Positions 24,201-36,200 of a DNA stretch of 64,000 bases are shown one piece after another (position 1 is the first letter of the stretch; the number at the start of each line of letters is the position of its first letter). The notes beneath the pieces were generated by a model. It was not told the origin of the DNA, searched no databases, and saw only the letters and a program-made list of their open reading frames with translations. The stretch comes from Lucinisca nassula (Eukaryota; Mollusca; Bivalvia; Lucinida; Lucinidae): positions 74,442,858-74,506,857 of the forward strand of contig OY757010.1 in assembly GCA_963580285.1 (NCBI GenBank), read 5' to 3'. The position numbers and the translations under genes were made by a program.

Positions 24201-27200
24201 AACAAATCTTATTTATAAAAAAAAAAAAAAAATACAGAGACGGCTCTTTGGGGTGAGCTGGCTATGGGCTGGTTGATACATTTATTAAAAAAAAAAAAAG
24301 GGTAAAGTTGGGGATGGGGGTCCAAAAAAGGATAGATAGGCTGTAATAGTTATTTTAATCTTATGCAAAAGTACTGATTTTTTTCATAAACAAAACACAC
24401 CCATGTGTCATAGCACATTCTTTAATTTCTCCAAAATGGCTACTTTTCCATTGAAAACTTTTATATTTTTCTTATTTATACTCAGAACATAGGTCGTGGG
24501 TGCCGATTGAGGCAGTTCTAACGAGTACCCACAACCTTGGTCTTGGTGCAGAAATAAGTAAAATAATGTATACCGGGTTCAGATAGATGTTCATTTCACA
24601 GACTTATGAACATGATCTTATTTCTGCATAAAAAGTATGTTATGGAAACTTGTTGGAAGACCCTCAGTGACATGCCCTAATGATTACCTACAAATACGTT
24701 TTTTTCGCGGAAATAAGAAAAATAATACGTGGATACCCCCTCTTTTCTGGGGCTATGGTGGTTAAAAATACTTTCTCTGACCAACCCAAAACAGAAATTT
24801 TTGCTAACGAAAATATTTTGCTTACTTTGACACTTCATATTTTCAAAACGCAAAGAGAAACTATAATAAATTTAGTACCATTGGAAAGAAAATTTAATTT
24901 CCTAGAAACTTTACATTTACATAAATATTGTCAAATGTACAGAAAATACTAAAATAATCATTTTTGTAACATAAGGGTGAAAATCACACAAAAAATGCCA
25001 ATATCTCTGTTCAGACGGCCGGCCTCGGTGGCTCAGTCGGATGCGCGTCTGACTGGTGATCAGGAGGACGCGGGTTCGACTCCCGGGGTCGGCAACATTC
25101 TTTCGTGGAGATTGATCATGAAATCTTTTCTACGGTCATTCTCTCCCTTCCGCTGATTCAAGAAGGGCAGTTGTCAGTTTCTGGCAAAAGAATGTGCACT
25201 GTACTGGTTAACCGCTTACGTATAAGCCTGCCCAGGAAAGTGTGGATAGGTAAACTGACCGGCTCAAAAATGACCTACATAGTGTTGACTGGGCCGTTAA
25301 ACTCCAATACAAACAAACAAACAAAACAAATCTCTGTTCAGATAAGACTGTCAGGCCTATCAGCCAGATATGGACTATTGGTTATTGATTTACCTATATC
25401 AGTGTTCTGTTAAGATGCTGTATTGGATAATTTTCTGAGTGGTAAAGGGTTAATGGGGTCCAAAGCAAAAATCATGTTAGTTAAACAACTTTGCTTTATC
25501 CAAACAAAAATGTATAGATACTTTAGAAAAAATGACCATATATGGTCAAAATGATTATATATGGTCATTTTTATCCCCACTCTTTTCGAAGAAAAAGTGG
25601 GGATATGTTAATGGTCTTCGTCGTCCGTCTGTCCATCTATCTTACTGGATAACTCCTCCTGGAAGGTTATAGATAGAAACTTAAAACTTTGGGGACTGAT
25701 AGATCTTTGGTCTGGGGAGTGCATGACACTTTCGGAATTTTGATCACACCCCTAGGGGTGGGGTCCGCGGGGGTTCAAAAATCAAAATTTCCAGAACATG
25801 GTCGTGTAACATATCAAAGCGAACGGCATGATGAGTAGAAAACATTACAACCAAAATTTGACCCCTGGGGAAAATTTTGAGGTCACCAGAGGTCAAAAAC
25901 TGATTTAGACCCCTTTACCCCCATACATTACTGTTACAGGATAACTCCTCCTAGACAGTTATAGATAGAAACTTGAAACTTTGGGAACTGATACATCTTT
26001 GGTCTGGGGAGTGCATGACACTTTCGGCATTTCGATCCTACCCCCGGGAGTGTGGCCAGGGCTGGGGCACCTGGGGGGGGGGGGGGGGGGGGGGGGGGGG
26101 GTAAAAAAATCAAAGTTTTCAGAACATGGGCGTGTAGCATATTAAATCGAATGCCAGGATGAGTAGAATACAGTACAATCAAAATTTTACCCCTCTGGCC
26201 AAACGCCCCTAGGGGATGGCCCAGGGGGTGGGGCCCGCGGGGAAGCTTGGGGATATGCAATGGCTTGCCATCAACTGCGAGATTCTAGTTTCTATATAAT
26301 CTATACATATGAAACTGTGTTATAGCCAAAACTATGGTATAAGGAACAGTGAGGTCATGGTGTATTTAGTGAATGAATTTTTTTGCAAACAGTGAAGGCC
26401 CAGGTCAGGAGATGCTGCTGTATGTCTGATCTAGGCCTGCACTGTTTGCCAATGGTCTGTTTTGGGGATCCATGTGTAAAATTGGTTAATAGACTGATCT
26501 TTCCAGACCAAAGTCAGGGACAACAGACCTACCAGTCTTGTCTAGGGCTGGCTAATCGGAGCTGAAAGGATAATCGGTTATCAGTCCTGTCATTGCGATC
26601 AATAATCGATTAATAATCGCTAAGGTTTTTGTCATAATTTTACCTGTCTGGCTTCCTTCTGAGCATGACTCTTACCATATGTTGCACTTTACCAAATGTG
26701 TATTTGAACAGACAGGCCTGAGCAAACAGTGTAGACCCAGATGAGACGCCGCAGAATGCGGGTCTCATCAGGGTCTGCACTGTTTGCTACTCATCCAGCT
26801 ATTTTAGGCATAACTTTGGGTAGTAAATTGTACCTATCAAGTAATCGATTAAAAGCAAATCAGAAATGATAATCATTTTTGTTGAATTTATCGATCGATT
26901 AATCGATTATACGATTAATCGTGTCAGCCTTAGTCTTGTCAGTGCTTTGAGACACAGTTGCAACTTTCTAATTAATTTCTTACAACTGCTGAAAAACGGG
27001 GTATTCTTAAAGGAAAGAATTTCATCCCAAGGAGCTAATTCTCTCCTATAAGACTCGACACCTTATTTTGTAAAAGACCAGCATGTTTGAAAGAGATGCC
27101 TTCTTTGTATCCATTCCACTAAAACAATCATATTAAAATACTACATGTACAAATGTAAATAAACATGTTCACTAACCAAGCATTTCTAAAATAACAGACA

Positions 27201-30200
27201 TATTTATGTAGAAACTCAATTGCAAAGGAATGTTACATCTCAATACACATCCCTAACCAATACTTTCTTTTGTCTTTACGAAAATATGATTTGTCTTCCA
27301 CATGATAAGAAATGAGATTCTTTTCACACTGGACCTCTATAGTGAGATCAGAAAGTTTCATAACATAGATTTCAATATGATCATGTTTTTTTATTGTTTT
27401 TTTCTTTCATGCTTACAATAGCAAATAAATACAAAATATGTCTGTCATACAGATTTTAAAACCTAGAAGCAAGCTCACAAATGGATAAATAATAAACACA
27501 ATATGGTATAACATGAACATGAGTTGACACCCAAATAAAACAAACTTTTTCACATCTCCAGATAAGGTGTGGTAACGAGGACATTTAACCGGGTATTGGG
27601 TCTATCCTTTTTTTTTCATTTTTTATTCTATTTCTGACCAAAAAATCTTGTTAGCAAACAGTGTAGACCCTGATAAGATGCCGCATATGCGGCATCTGAT
27701 CAGGGTCCACACAGTTTGCCCATGTCTCTTATACTGATTTCCTGGAAAAAGGGGGGTTAAGACCTTGAGATCATTTTAAATCCGCTTCAAAAACCTCACT
27801 GAGATGATTCTAAAAAATACCCACAACACGTTTTTCAATTTTTTGTATAGAAAGAAGAAAAAAAGTCTTTGTCACCATCCCTTGTCTAGAGCTGTGTTGA
27901 ATTTATTATCATCAGACTTACTTGGGCTATACCAGTTACTGAGATAGCCACACCATACTTGGTGTAAACCATTGGGCTCTCTATGGCCAAAGTCATCGTA
28001 TTAAGGTTCATTCTAAGTTAGCAGCAAATAACATAAACCAAAATTACCCTTTAAAATTCACATTTGCATCAAATAACATTTGTATGGAACAGATTTTCAT
28101 TCAAACTCACTCTTATACTATGGGCGAGTAACCGAGCATAGAGCTATAAGTTTTTGACAAAATATCTAATTTATGAACAAAAACGATGGCCATATAATAT
28201 CTCACCAGAGTTCTGCTGAAGGCCACAACCCATAACGCACCAGTATGGGCCAAATCTGACATACAGTATTTACCGCATGTATTTGGACAGACAGATCTGA
28301 GCTAACAGTGTTAATCCAGATGAGATGCCACAGAATGTGGCTTCTCATCAGGGTCTACACTGTTTGCCACTCATCCAGCCAATTAAAGACACAGCATCGG
28401 GTAGTAAATTGTACTTGTTCAAAGTTCAGGGCATGTTTGGTAAGGAGATGAAGTGTCCTGGGGCCAGTTGTTCAAAACTAACGTCGTTAGTTAACGTATC
28501 GTTAAAATTTTGATCATTTATTATGGCAAATATGCTAATATTTTTGCTGAAAAAATGTGAGCAGCTGTTGCATTCGCAAAAGCTGCTCACATTTTTTCAG
28601 CAAAAATACCAAAAATTTTACATATTAAACTTGCTAGAACAGTTAACAATATGACCACTAACAAGCTCGTTAAACTAACGATGCTTTGAACAACTGGGCC
28701 CTGATATCTAAGGTAAATACAGTAAACTTGAAACTTAGATTAACACCATGATCAGAGAGGGCACAGCAACAATGAAAACAAATATCATTTTTAATACATG
28801 AATAGCTAAAATTAGAATCTTGGTGTGCAAGACTTTCACTGCTCCGGCTGCTCATGCTCTTTGCTATAATGTCAATAAACAGAGATACCAGACAGTATGT
28901 TGTCCCTAAAGAATTAATTGTACAGCAGGGTGCTACACCCTGTTGCCCTTCTGACCCATCCTGCTGTCATTTTGGCCCACCCTGTTGCCTTTTGTTGGTT
29001 TGAAATCATTTTTATGGTGAAAAATTGCAAGAACAACTTTTAGTGTATAGAAGCCCTTGATCATCATGATAGCAGGGCTTTATCCAGGCAGGGTTCGCGC
29101 TAGGAATTTTTTTTCTTTCGCCATCACTTTCGCCAATCTAATTTTTTTTGAGCCAAAATCTTAAAACCTGAGCCAGTTGAAGAAACTTCTTCGCAAAATG
29201 CAGATCATGGATAAAAAAGATCTGCTCTACAATTTTCTTTGGCACTTAAAGGGTTGAAGCTTAAATGCACAGACTGCCTGTCCTTTTGTGGCCTTTATGG
29301 ACGTGTGTAATGGGCTGTAGGTGCGCCTAAAGACCCCAGGTTTTTCGATCAAACCAACACGGTCACACGTCAAACCAGTCATCTATGCTGTCTTGCCGAC
29401 AGATAGCTTAGCAAAATCCATAGACCAAAATCATTTAGATAGCTTGAGTTTTCCGACTTCCAGCGGCATTACCTTCTCTCCCTAAAATGCAACAAAACCT
29501 TGCTTAAATGCATTTGTTTTTGCTCTAACTAGTAAGCGTTGTTAGGTCATGGAGGCTGCCATTTTGGTTGATCACTTGATCACATTACCGTAAAAATTCG
29601 GCTATAAGACGAGGATTTTTCCATCCAAAATGAGCCCCAAAAATGGCCCCGTCTTATAGCCGAGGTCATGGACTGCATGCTTTTTTCCGGCGAAGACAAG
29701 ATACACGGAAACAGCCGATCGGTGATTTTGAATTGATATAAAGCGCCGCCCACAAACCACCGCTACCATTTAGCTGCACAGGATCGGTAAATGACGTCAT
29801 CCGACACCAGCACCCAAACACGTATTTAATGTCCTTGTGTGTATCTATTTCATTAAAAAAAAAAAAACGTTAGGAACTGGGTAAAAAATATTTTCGCGAT
29901 AGCTAAACGTTTGTGAATAGAGGTGGATAGAAAACCAGCGCTATGCACAGCTCCCGAATTATCCCAAGAAGCTCCGTGTCAATAACCAACAACAGCGTTC
30001 GACTTTTCCGGCTCAGCGTCTGCTATTTGGCGCCAAAACATAACCATACATGAGATCGTAGAAAAGTCCATTTTTATTACCGTTAGATGTAGCTAATTGT
30101 CTGAGGAGCGATTAAATTATTTTCACATTGATTGCGGATTAAATTTTATGATTGACATAACTTGACCATATTTTCACACCTTATCGACACGCACCGCAGG

Positions 30201-33200
30201 GTGGCAATTATATTAAAGGGATTAACAATAGTGTCATAGTTGAACCGTAATAAATACACAAATGGTTTGTCTTTGAATTGACAGTGCAGCAATTATTGCG
30301 ATTTACTTACTGGTATAGTTTTACCGGATTTAAGGACTCCAAAAGACTGACAGTTATAGGCGATTGTTTTTTGCACTTGTCCGACCGGGCGTCATAAGGT
30401 CAAAGTGCAGTTGCCCGGTCAGCCGGGAAATGGATTTGTCAGTCCTGTCGCCTATTAAATAGGTGGAAGAAAAGGTGTGAAATACACGTGTCAGTAAACG
30501 GCTTAAGTCGACAATAACCGGGATGGTACATCTTTTACTTTTTTATAGTTTTTTTTTTTCGCCACTAGTTTTCGCCAAATGACACAGATTTGCGCCAGAT
30601 TTATTTTCTTTTCGCATTTGGCGACTTTGGCGACCGCTAGTGCGAACTCTGTCCAGGTATTTTGGGAAAAGGCTCCTGGGCAAAATTGGGAAAAAATTAC
30701 CGACAAAATACCAAAATTGGGAACACAATTTCAACAGAGAAATGCCAGAACTATGAATTTTTCTCATGACAGTCTTATGAATTTGATAATGAAGCAGAGC
30801 AATATAGCTGTAGCTTCACTGGTGTGAACTTTCATCTTGACTATCTAGCGTTAACCTCTGATGTTAAGTTTTGTTTTCTCTGTTCCTTTTGTGGCTTTTA
30901 TTTTTCATTTTTTGGGGGGAAAAATATGGTGAAATTGGAAAAATTTAGGCTATTTGGCATTGGGAATGGGGCCGAATTTCGGCCCTGCTGATTTGTTTTG
31001 TTTGATTTGAGGTTTAACGTCCCCGCCAACACTATTTAGGTCATTTTGGAGACGTTGCTTCCAATTTTGTGGGACTTTTACCCGACATTGAGATAAAATG
31101 ATATCTCAATCCCTGCTGCCCAATGAAACCAATAGGGTTTATAAGCATGGGCAAGCCGACTCGCTGCAGTTTTCCTGGGCAGGCTTAGACCTTCTAAGTG
31201 AAATACCAGTTCTAATGTGCGGTCGGTATCAGCTCTGCGTGGAAGCATCGTGCAGCCCAATCTATTTCTCCAAGCCCCGATGGGCGGGGGCGGTCGGCCC
31301 TGCTGAACAGACAGAAAATGCCCTGGATAGGCTATACAATGTAAGTATTGGTTCTGAAGCATGTAAAGCCTTTTTCAGCCTCTCTTGAAAACATGACAAC
31401 AATGTGCCCTTTAGCCAGCTTTCACACATTAAGAGCCAGCATCCTGCCCTTTTCCAAGGCTGGGTGAGTCTGAGACCCTGACCTTGTAAGGCAAAGACAA
31501 TGAAGCTTTCTGTCCGAACAGCAGATGAATGGCCATTAAAACACACTTGCTCCTCAAATTCTTTTGCAAACCCAGGAATATTATGTGTTGTGAACTTGTA
31601 GTTTTAAGTTTCATATCCCATCAATAGCCATGTTATACATGTATAGGGACAGGACCGCTTGTTTAATAACCTTTACCCTGCTGTAGGCGACAAGCCCTAT
31701 CTTTGCAAACAGTGTAGATCCAGATCAGATGGCCATCTGATCAGGATCTACACAGTTTGACATTCAGTTTATGAATATGTAGAAATAAGCTGCATCAAGT
31801 AATCTGATTGGTTCAAAGTCAGAAATGAGTGTGGCTTAATTGAATATTCAGCAGGTTAAAGGTTAAGTCTCCTGCATGTAAGAAGAAGCATCTCCAGATA
31901 AGGAGAAACAAAGATAATTTGGGGATATTTTTTCTTGTGACTGTAATGGTCATATTAGTATTGGGACAGATATGCCTTAGCAAACAGTGCAGACCCAGAT
32001 CAGACTGCTCCTGAGGAGCAGTCTGATCAGGGTCTACACTGTTTGCCAATCCATCTGCATCTTTTTGGACTCCTTGCCGGATCCTGAAATGTTAGCATTT
32101 TAGGAGGAGGTGGCGAAAGCGGCAATTTTAACAAGTACCCACAACCTATGTTTCTGACAACGAAAAATATTCCTAAATTATCTTATCTTGAGCTTTAGAA
32201 GAAGGTATTGTTTTGTTTTTTGGTTTTGGCTGTCGAGATTATTTCACTAATTTTGAGCTGATTGTTAATCAGAGGTTGATGAAAAGATGAGAACCCTTAA
32301 AAAAAAGGCTGCGTCTCCTGACAACCGGTTGTCAGGAGCATTTTTGCTATGTAAAATGCTCCTGACAACCGGTTGTCAGGAGCATTTTGCTATCCAAAAT
32401 GCTCCTGACAACCAGCAATATTTTTCCAATAAAAACCTGCTATATTAGCATTATTTTGGTTACTTATCCCAGTATTTTTAGTTTCTTGATACATGTTTAA
32501 TATAATTCGTGTTCTCTGGTATTTTAACATAACTACTGGATTGAAAATTAAAGAGAAAAAACATACGGTACTTGCAGAATTTAATGTTTTATTTACTACT
32601 GAAAATAAATACCGTATTCGGGCGTGTATTACCCGCAGATTTTTCCCTCAAATTACAGGCCCAAGTTCAGGGTGCGGGTAATCCGCCCGAAGTATTTTTG
32701 GACCATTTTATTTTTACTTTTTTTCAGCGGAAAATACGATGCATCTCGTGTTATGCTCTATCCTTTTACGATTCCCGACATAAAAAAACGTTTAATTGTC
32801 CACTAAATTTTACTTACACATGAGTAATGTAACAATCTCCATTACTAGCAAGCCCGATTTTGTGAGTATTATTCCTAAAACTCTGATTTTAAACGAACCG
32901 TTAGTTTTTTTCTGCACGCGATCGGTAAATGACGTCATCGGACCCCAGCAACCCCACACGTGTCTATTGTTTTTTCTTAATGGGGTGTATCTCTCTCATA
33001 AAAAATTGTTTGGAAACGGTAAAAATATTCTCGATAGCAAAACGATTGTGGAAAACAGCGTTTTCGTAAGCTCCGTGTCAATACCAACAACAGCATACAG
33101 ATGTGTTAACACAAATTAAAGCGTTCAACTTTTCTCGCCAAGCGTCTGCTATTTGGCGCCAAAACATAACCATTTACGAGATAGTAGAATAGTCGTAGCA

Positions 33201-36200
33201 ACTCGTCTTAGGAGCAATTAAATAATTTTCACATTGATTGCGGATTAAATTTTATGATTGGGGAATAAACGCAAATTAGAGACATAACTTGACCATATTT
33301 TCACACCTTATCGACACGCACCGCAGGGTGGCAATTATATGACAGGGATTAACAATAGTGTCATAACTGAACCGTTATAAATCATCAAACAGTGTAAATC
33401 CAAATCAGACGTCTGCGGCGTCTTTCTGATGTGTCTGATCTGGGACTGCACTGTTTGCCGATGTCTTAAAAAGAGACGTCTGCGGCGCCTTTCTGAGGTG
33501 TCTGATCTGGGACTACACTGTTTGCCGATGTCCAAAAAAAGGGCCGCGGGCATATGCGGGTTAATAAATAAATTACAATGGTTAACTGGTAAAGTTTTTT
33601 CAACATTTTAATGCAAAATACATGCTTTCTGGTGATACTCGCACGCACGTGCATTTTCCCGCCTTTTTAAGACGATCGCGCGTTCCGTTGTGTGTTACAA
33701 AAACTGGCCTAATTCTTACTTTTTCTCACTTACGCATCCACCAAAATTTCAGCAAATGTTCCATGCGGGTAATACAACAGAATAACAGTTTTCCCCCAGA
33801 TTTTGGCAAAAAAAGGGGGGTGCGGGTAGTACGCAAATGCGGGTAATACACACCCGAATACGGTACCAACTAAATATAGGGTCAATTTCACTTGAGTGCT
33901 ATGGAAAAAACATGTCATCAATTCCCTTTTAGAGAATATATATGGTGAAGGGGTGGGTATCTGAACCGTTTCTGAGATGTATTGCTTTTAATGAAGTTAA
34001 GGGGTGGGGCATGGCCCCTGGCACCCCTAGGGCGGCGGCATGCTGATGTCACTGATTGGGTCTTATAAAGAACAAGAATATAATATGGTTTAGGGTCGGG
34101 GCTCTAAATAGTGTCTCAGGTATATGGTCTTTGGTGAAGTTGAGGGGTGCAGCATGGCCCGGGCACGCCCTGGGTGAACCCTAGGTTGGTGTTACTGAAT
34201 GTGTCTTATCATAAAGAACAAGAATAAATATGGTTTAGGGATGGGGATCTGTAAGGTTTCTAGTTTGTTTGATTTGAGGTTTAATGTCCCCGTCAACACT
34301 GTAAAGGTCATTTTGGAGACATTGCTCCCAATTTTGTGGGACTTTTACCCGACATTGAGATGAAATGACATCTCAAACCCTGTCACCCAATGAAACCAAT
34401 AGGGTTTATCAGCCTGGACGGTCCGCCTCGCACTGCTGTTCCTGGACAGGCTTAGATCCTCTAAGGGGTTTACCAGTACTAGTGTGCGGGCCGGAATCAG
34501 CAGTGCGCTGAAGCATCATATAGCCCATACATTTGTCCAAGCCCCTTTGGGCGAGGGCTGGTAAGGTTTCTGGAATATTGGGCCTTTTATGAAGTGGAGT
34601 GGGGTGGGCATGGCCCCGGCACATCTTGGGGGACCCTGAGGTTGGTGTTACTGAATGCCAGTTATCATAAGGGACAAGAATATATATGGTTTAGGGGTGA
34701 GGATCTGTAAGGTTTCTGTGATATTCGGCCTTTTATGAAGTGGATGGGGGTGTGGCATGGCCCTGGCATATCCCAGGGGACCCCCAGGTTGGTGTCACTG
34801 AGTGCTTCTTATTATCAATATATATGGTTAAGGGGTGGGGATCTGAATGGTTTCTGAGATAAATGGCATTTTATGAAGTGGAGGGGGTGAGACATGGCCC
34901 CGGCACAACCTCGGGGACGCCCAAGTTGACATAAAAGCATATGGCTGAGAGAAGTTTACTCAAGGAAAATTTCTATGAAAGTTTGGCAAAATATCAGCAA
35001 AGGTTTGACAGTAAATGTCATTTTTCAATTTTCCTCATTATAAGTCTATGGAAAATCTAAGTTGCCATACAACCATCTAAATGGCTGAATTTCATAAAAA
35101 AAAAAAAAAAAAAAAAAAACCTGTAAAGGTCAATATGGTGAATATTTTCATAAAGTCTCTGCCTCTTAGAGCTTAAGGTTTTTGAGGAGATGATTTTTTA
35201 ATTATTTTTTTTTTTTTTTTTTTTTTCATCAACCAATAAAAATGAGCAGTAGGCCTAAAATCATTGTCATGCCCTGTTTATAGGGTAGTAGATAGATCAG
35301 ATAGTAGATTGCCTAAGGAACATTTTTATGAAAGTATTGTCAAAATGTCTGCAGAGGCTTGGCAGAAATGCCATTTTCAATTTTTTCCCATTATAAGTCT
35401 ATGGAATCTGTAAGTTGCCATAGCAACCAAACTAATGAGCCGATTTTCATAAAAAAGAGAGCCATGATGAGCACCTTATCCATAGAGTAACAAGTGGGTC
35501 CCGGGGAGGGCCGTTCTTGTCCCCATGGCTATAATGCGCATAGTATTGGGTAAGTCTAAAAAGGTGAAGCTTCATACCAAATATCAACAAAGGCTATAAT
35601 TTGAACAATCTTGGTACTTGGCAAAAGTCCACTACATGAAGCGCTTCATACCAAATATCAACAAAGGCTATAATTTGAACAATCTTGGTAAAGGTCTACT
35701 ATATGAAGCTACACACCAAATATCAAAGACCTGGGGGGTTGCAGTTTCAGAGAAGATTTTTTTTTAAAGATATTTCCTGCATAAGCCTAGGTAAAACCAA
35801 ATGGCCCTGAAGCAGGGGGCATTTTTGGCCTCAGGGCTTTAATTTAAACAATCTTGATAGAGGTCCACTAGATGAAGCTTCACACCAAATATCAAAGACC
35901 TGGGCCTTGTGGTTTCAGAGAAGATTTTCAAAGACTTTCTCTATATAAGTCTATGTAAAACCAAAAGGGGGGCATTTGTGCCCCCCCCCCACCCCCACCC
36001 CCACCCCGGAGGGCTATAATTTGAACAATCTTGATATAGGTCCACTTGATGAAATTTCACACCAAATATCAAAGACCTAGGCCTTGTGGTTTCAGAGAAG
36101 ATTTTTCAAGATTTTCCCTATATATATACAAGTCTGTGTAAAACCAAAGGGCCCCAGAGCGGGGGCATTTTTGGCCCCAGGGATATAATTTGAACAACCT

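Larger units (their letters stand above)
16640..27921 (-). other. Intron between exon 3a and exon 3b, 11.3 kb
   Basis: I searched for further exon 3 copies (patterns like ttgagctattcc and ctggtgtacac on the plus strand) and saw none, but a diverged copy could be missed. It holds HP1/HP2 hairpins, SINE-X copies, mariner 2, the 21.8-24.1 kb satellite, a SINE with TSD, a G-rich repeat and a hAT MITE. I see nothing recognisable at about 17,880-18,540, 24,700-25,000 and 26,990-27,650. Confidence 0.7.

Noticed and set aside
24680..24952. 90-residue plus-strand frame
   Set aside because: AT-rich chance frame next to HP2 debris; no family signature.
25016..25100. Apparent tRNA genes (also at 45,400-45,470 and 63,470-63,565)
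   Set aside because: A- and B-boxes are good, but the sequences continue into shared SINE bodies and tails, and one has target duplications; they are tRNA-derived SINE heads.
28928..28995. Repeated ccctgttgcc / ccctgctgtc phrases considered as a regulatory array
   Set aside because: Only three loose repeats; simple local redundancy with no other support.
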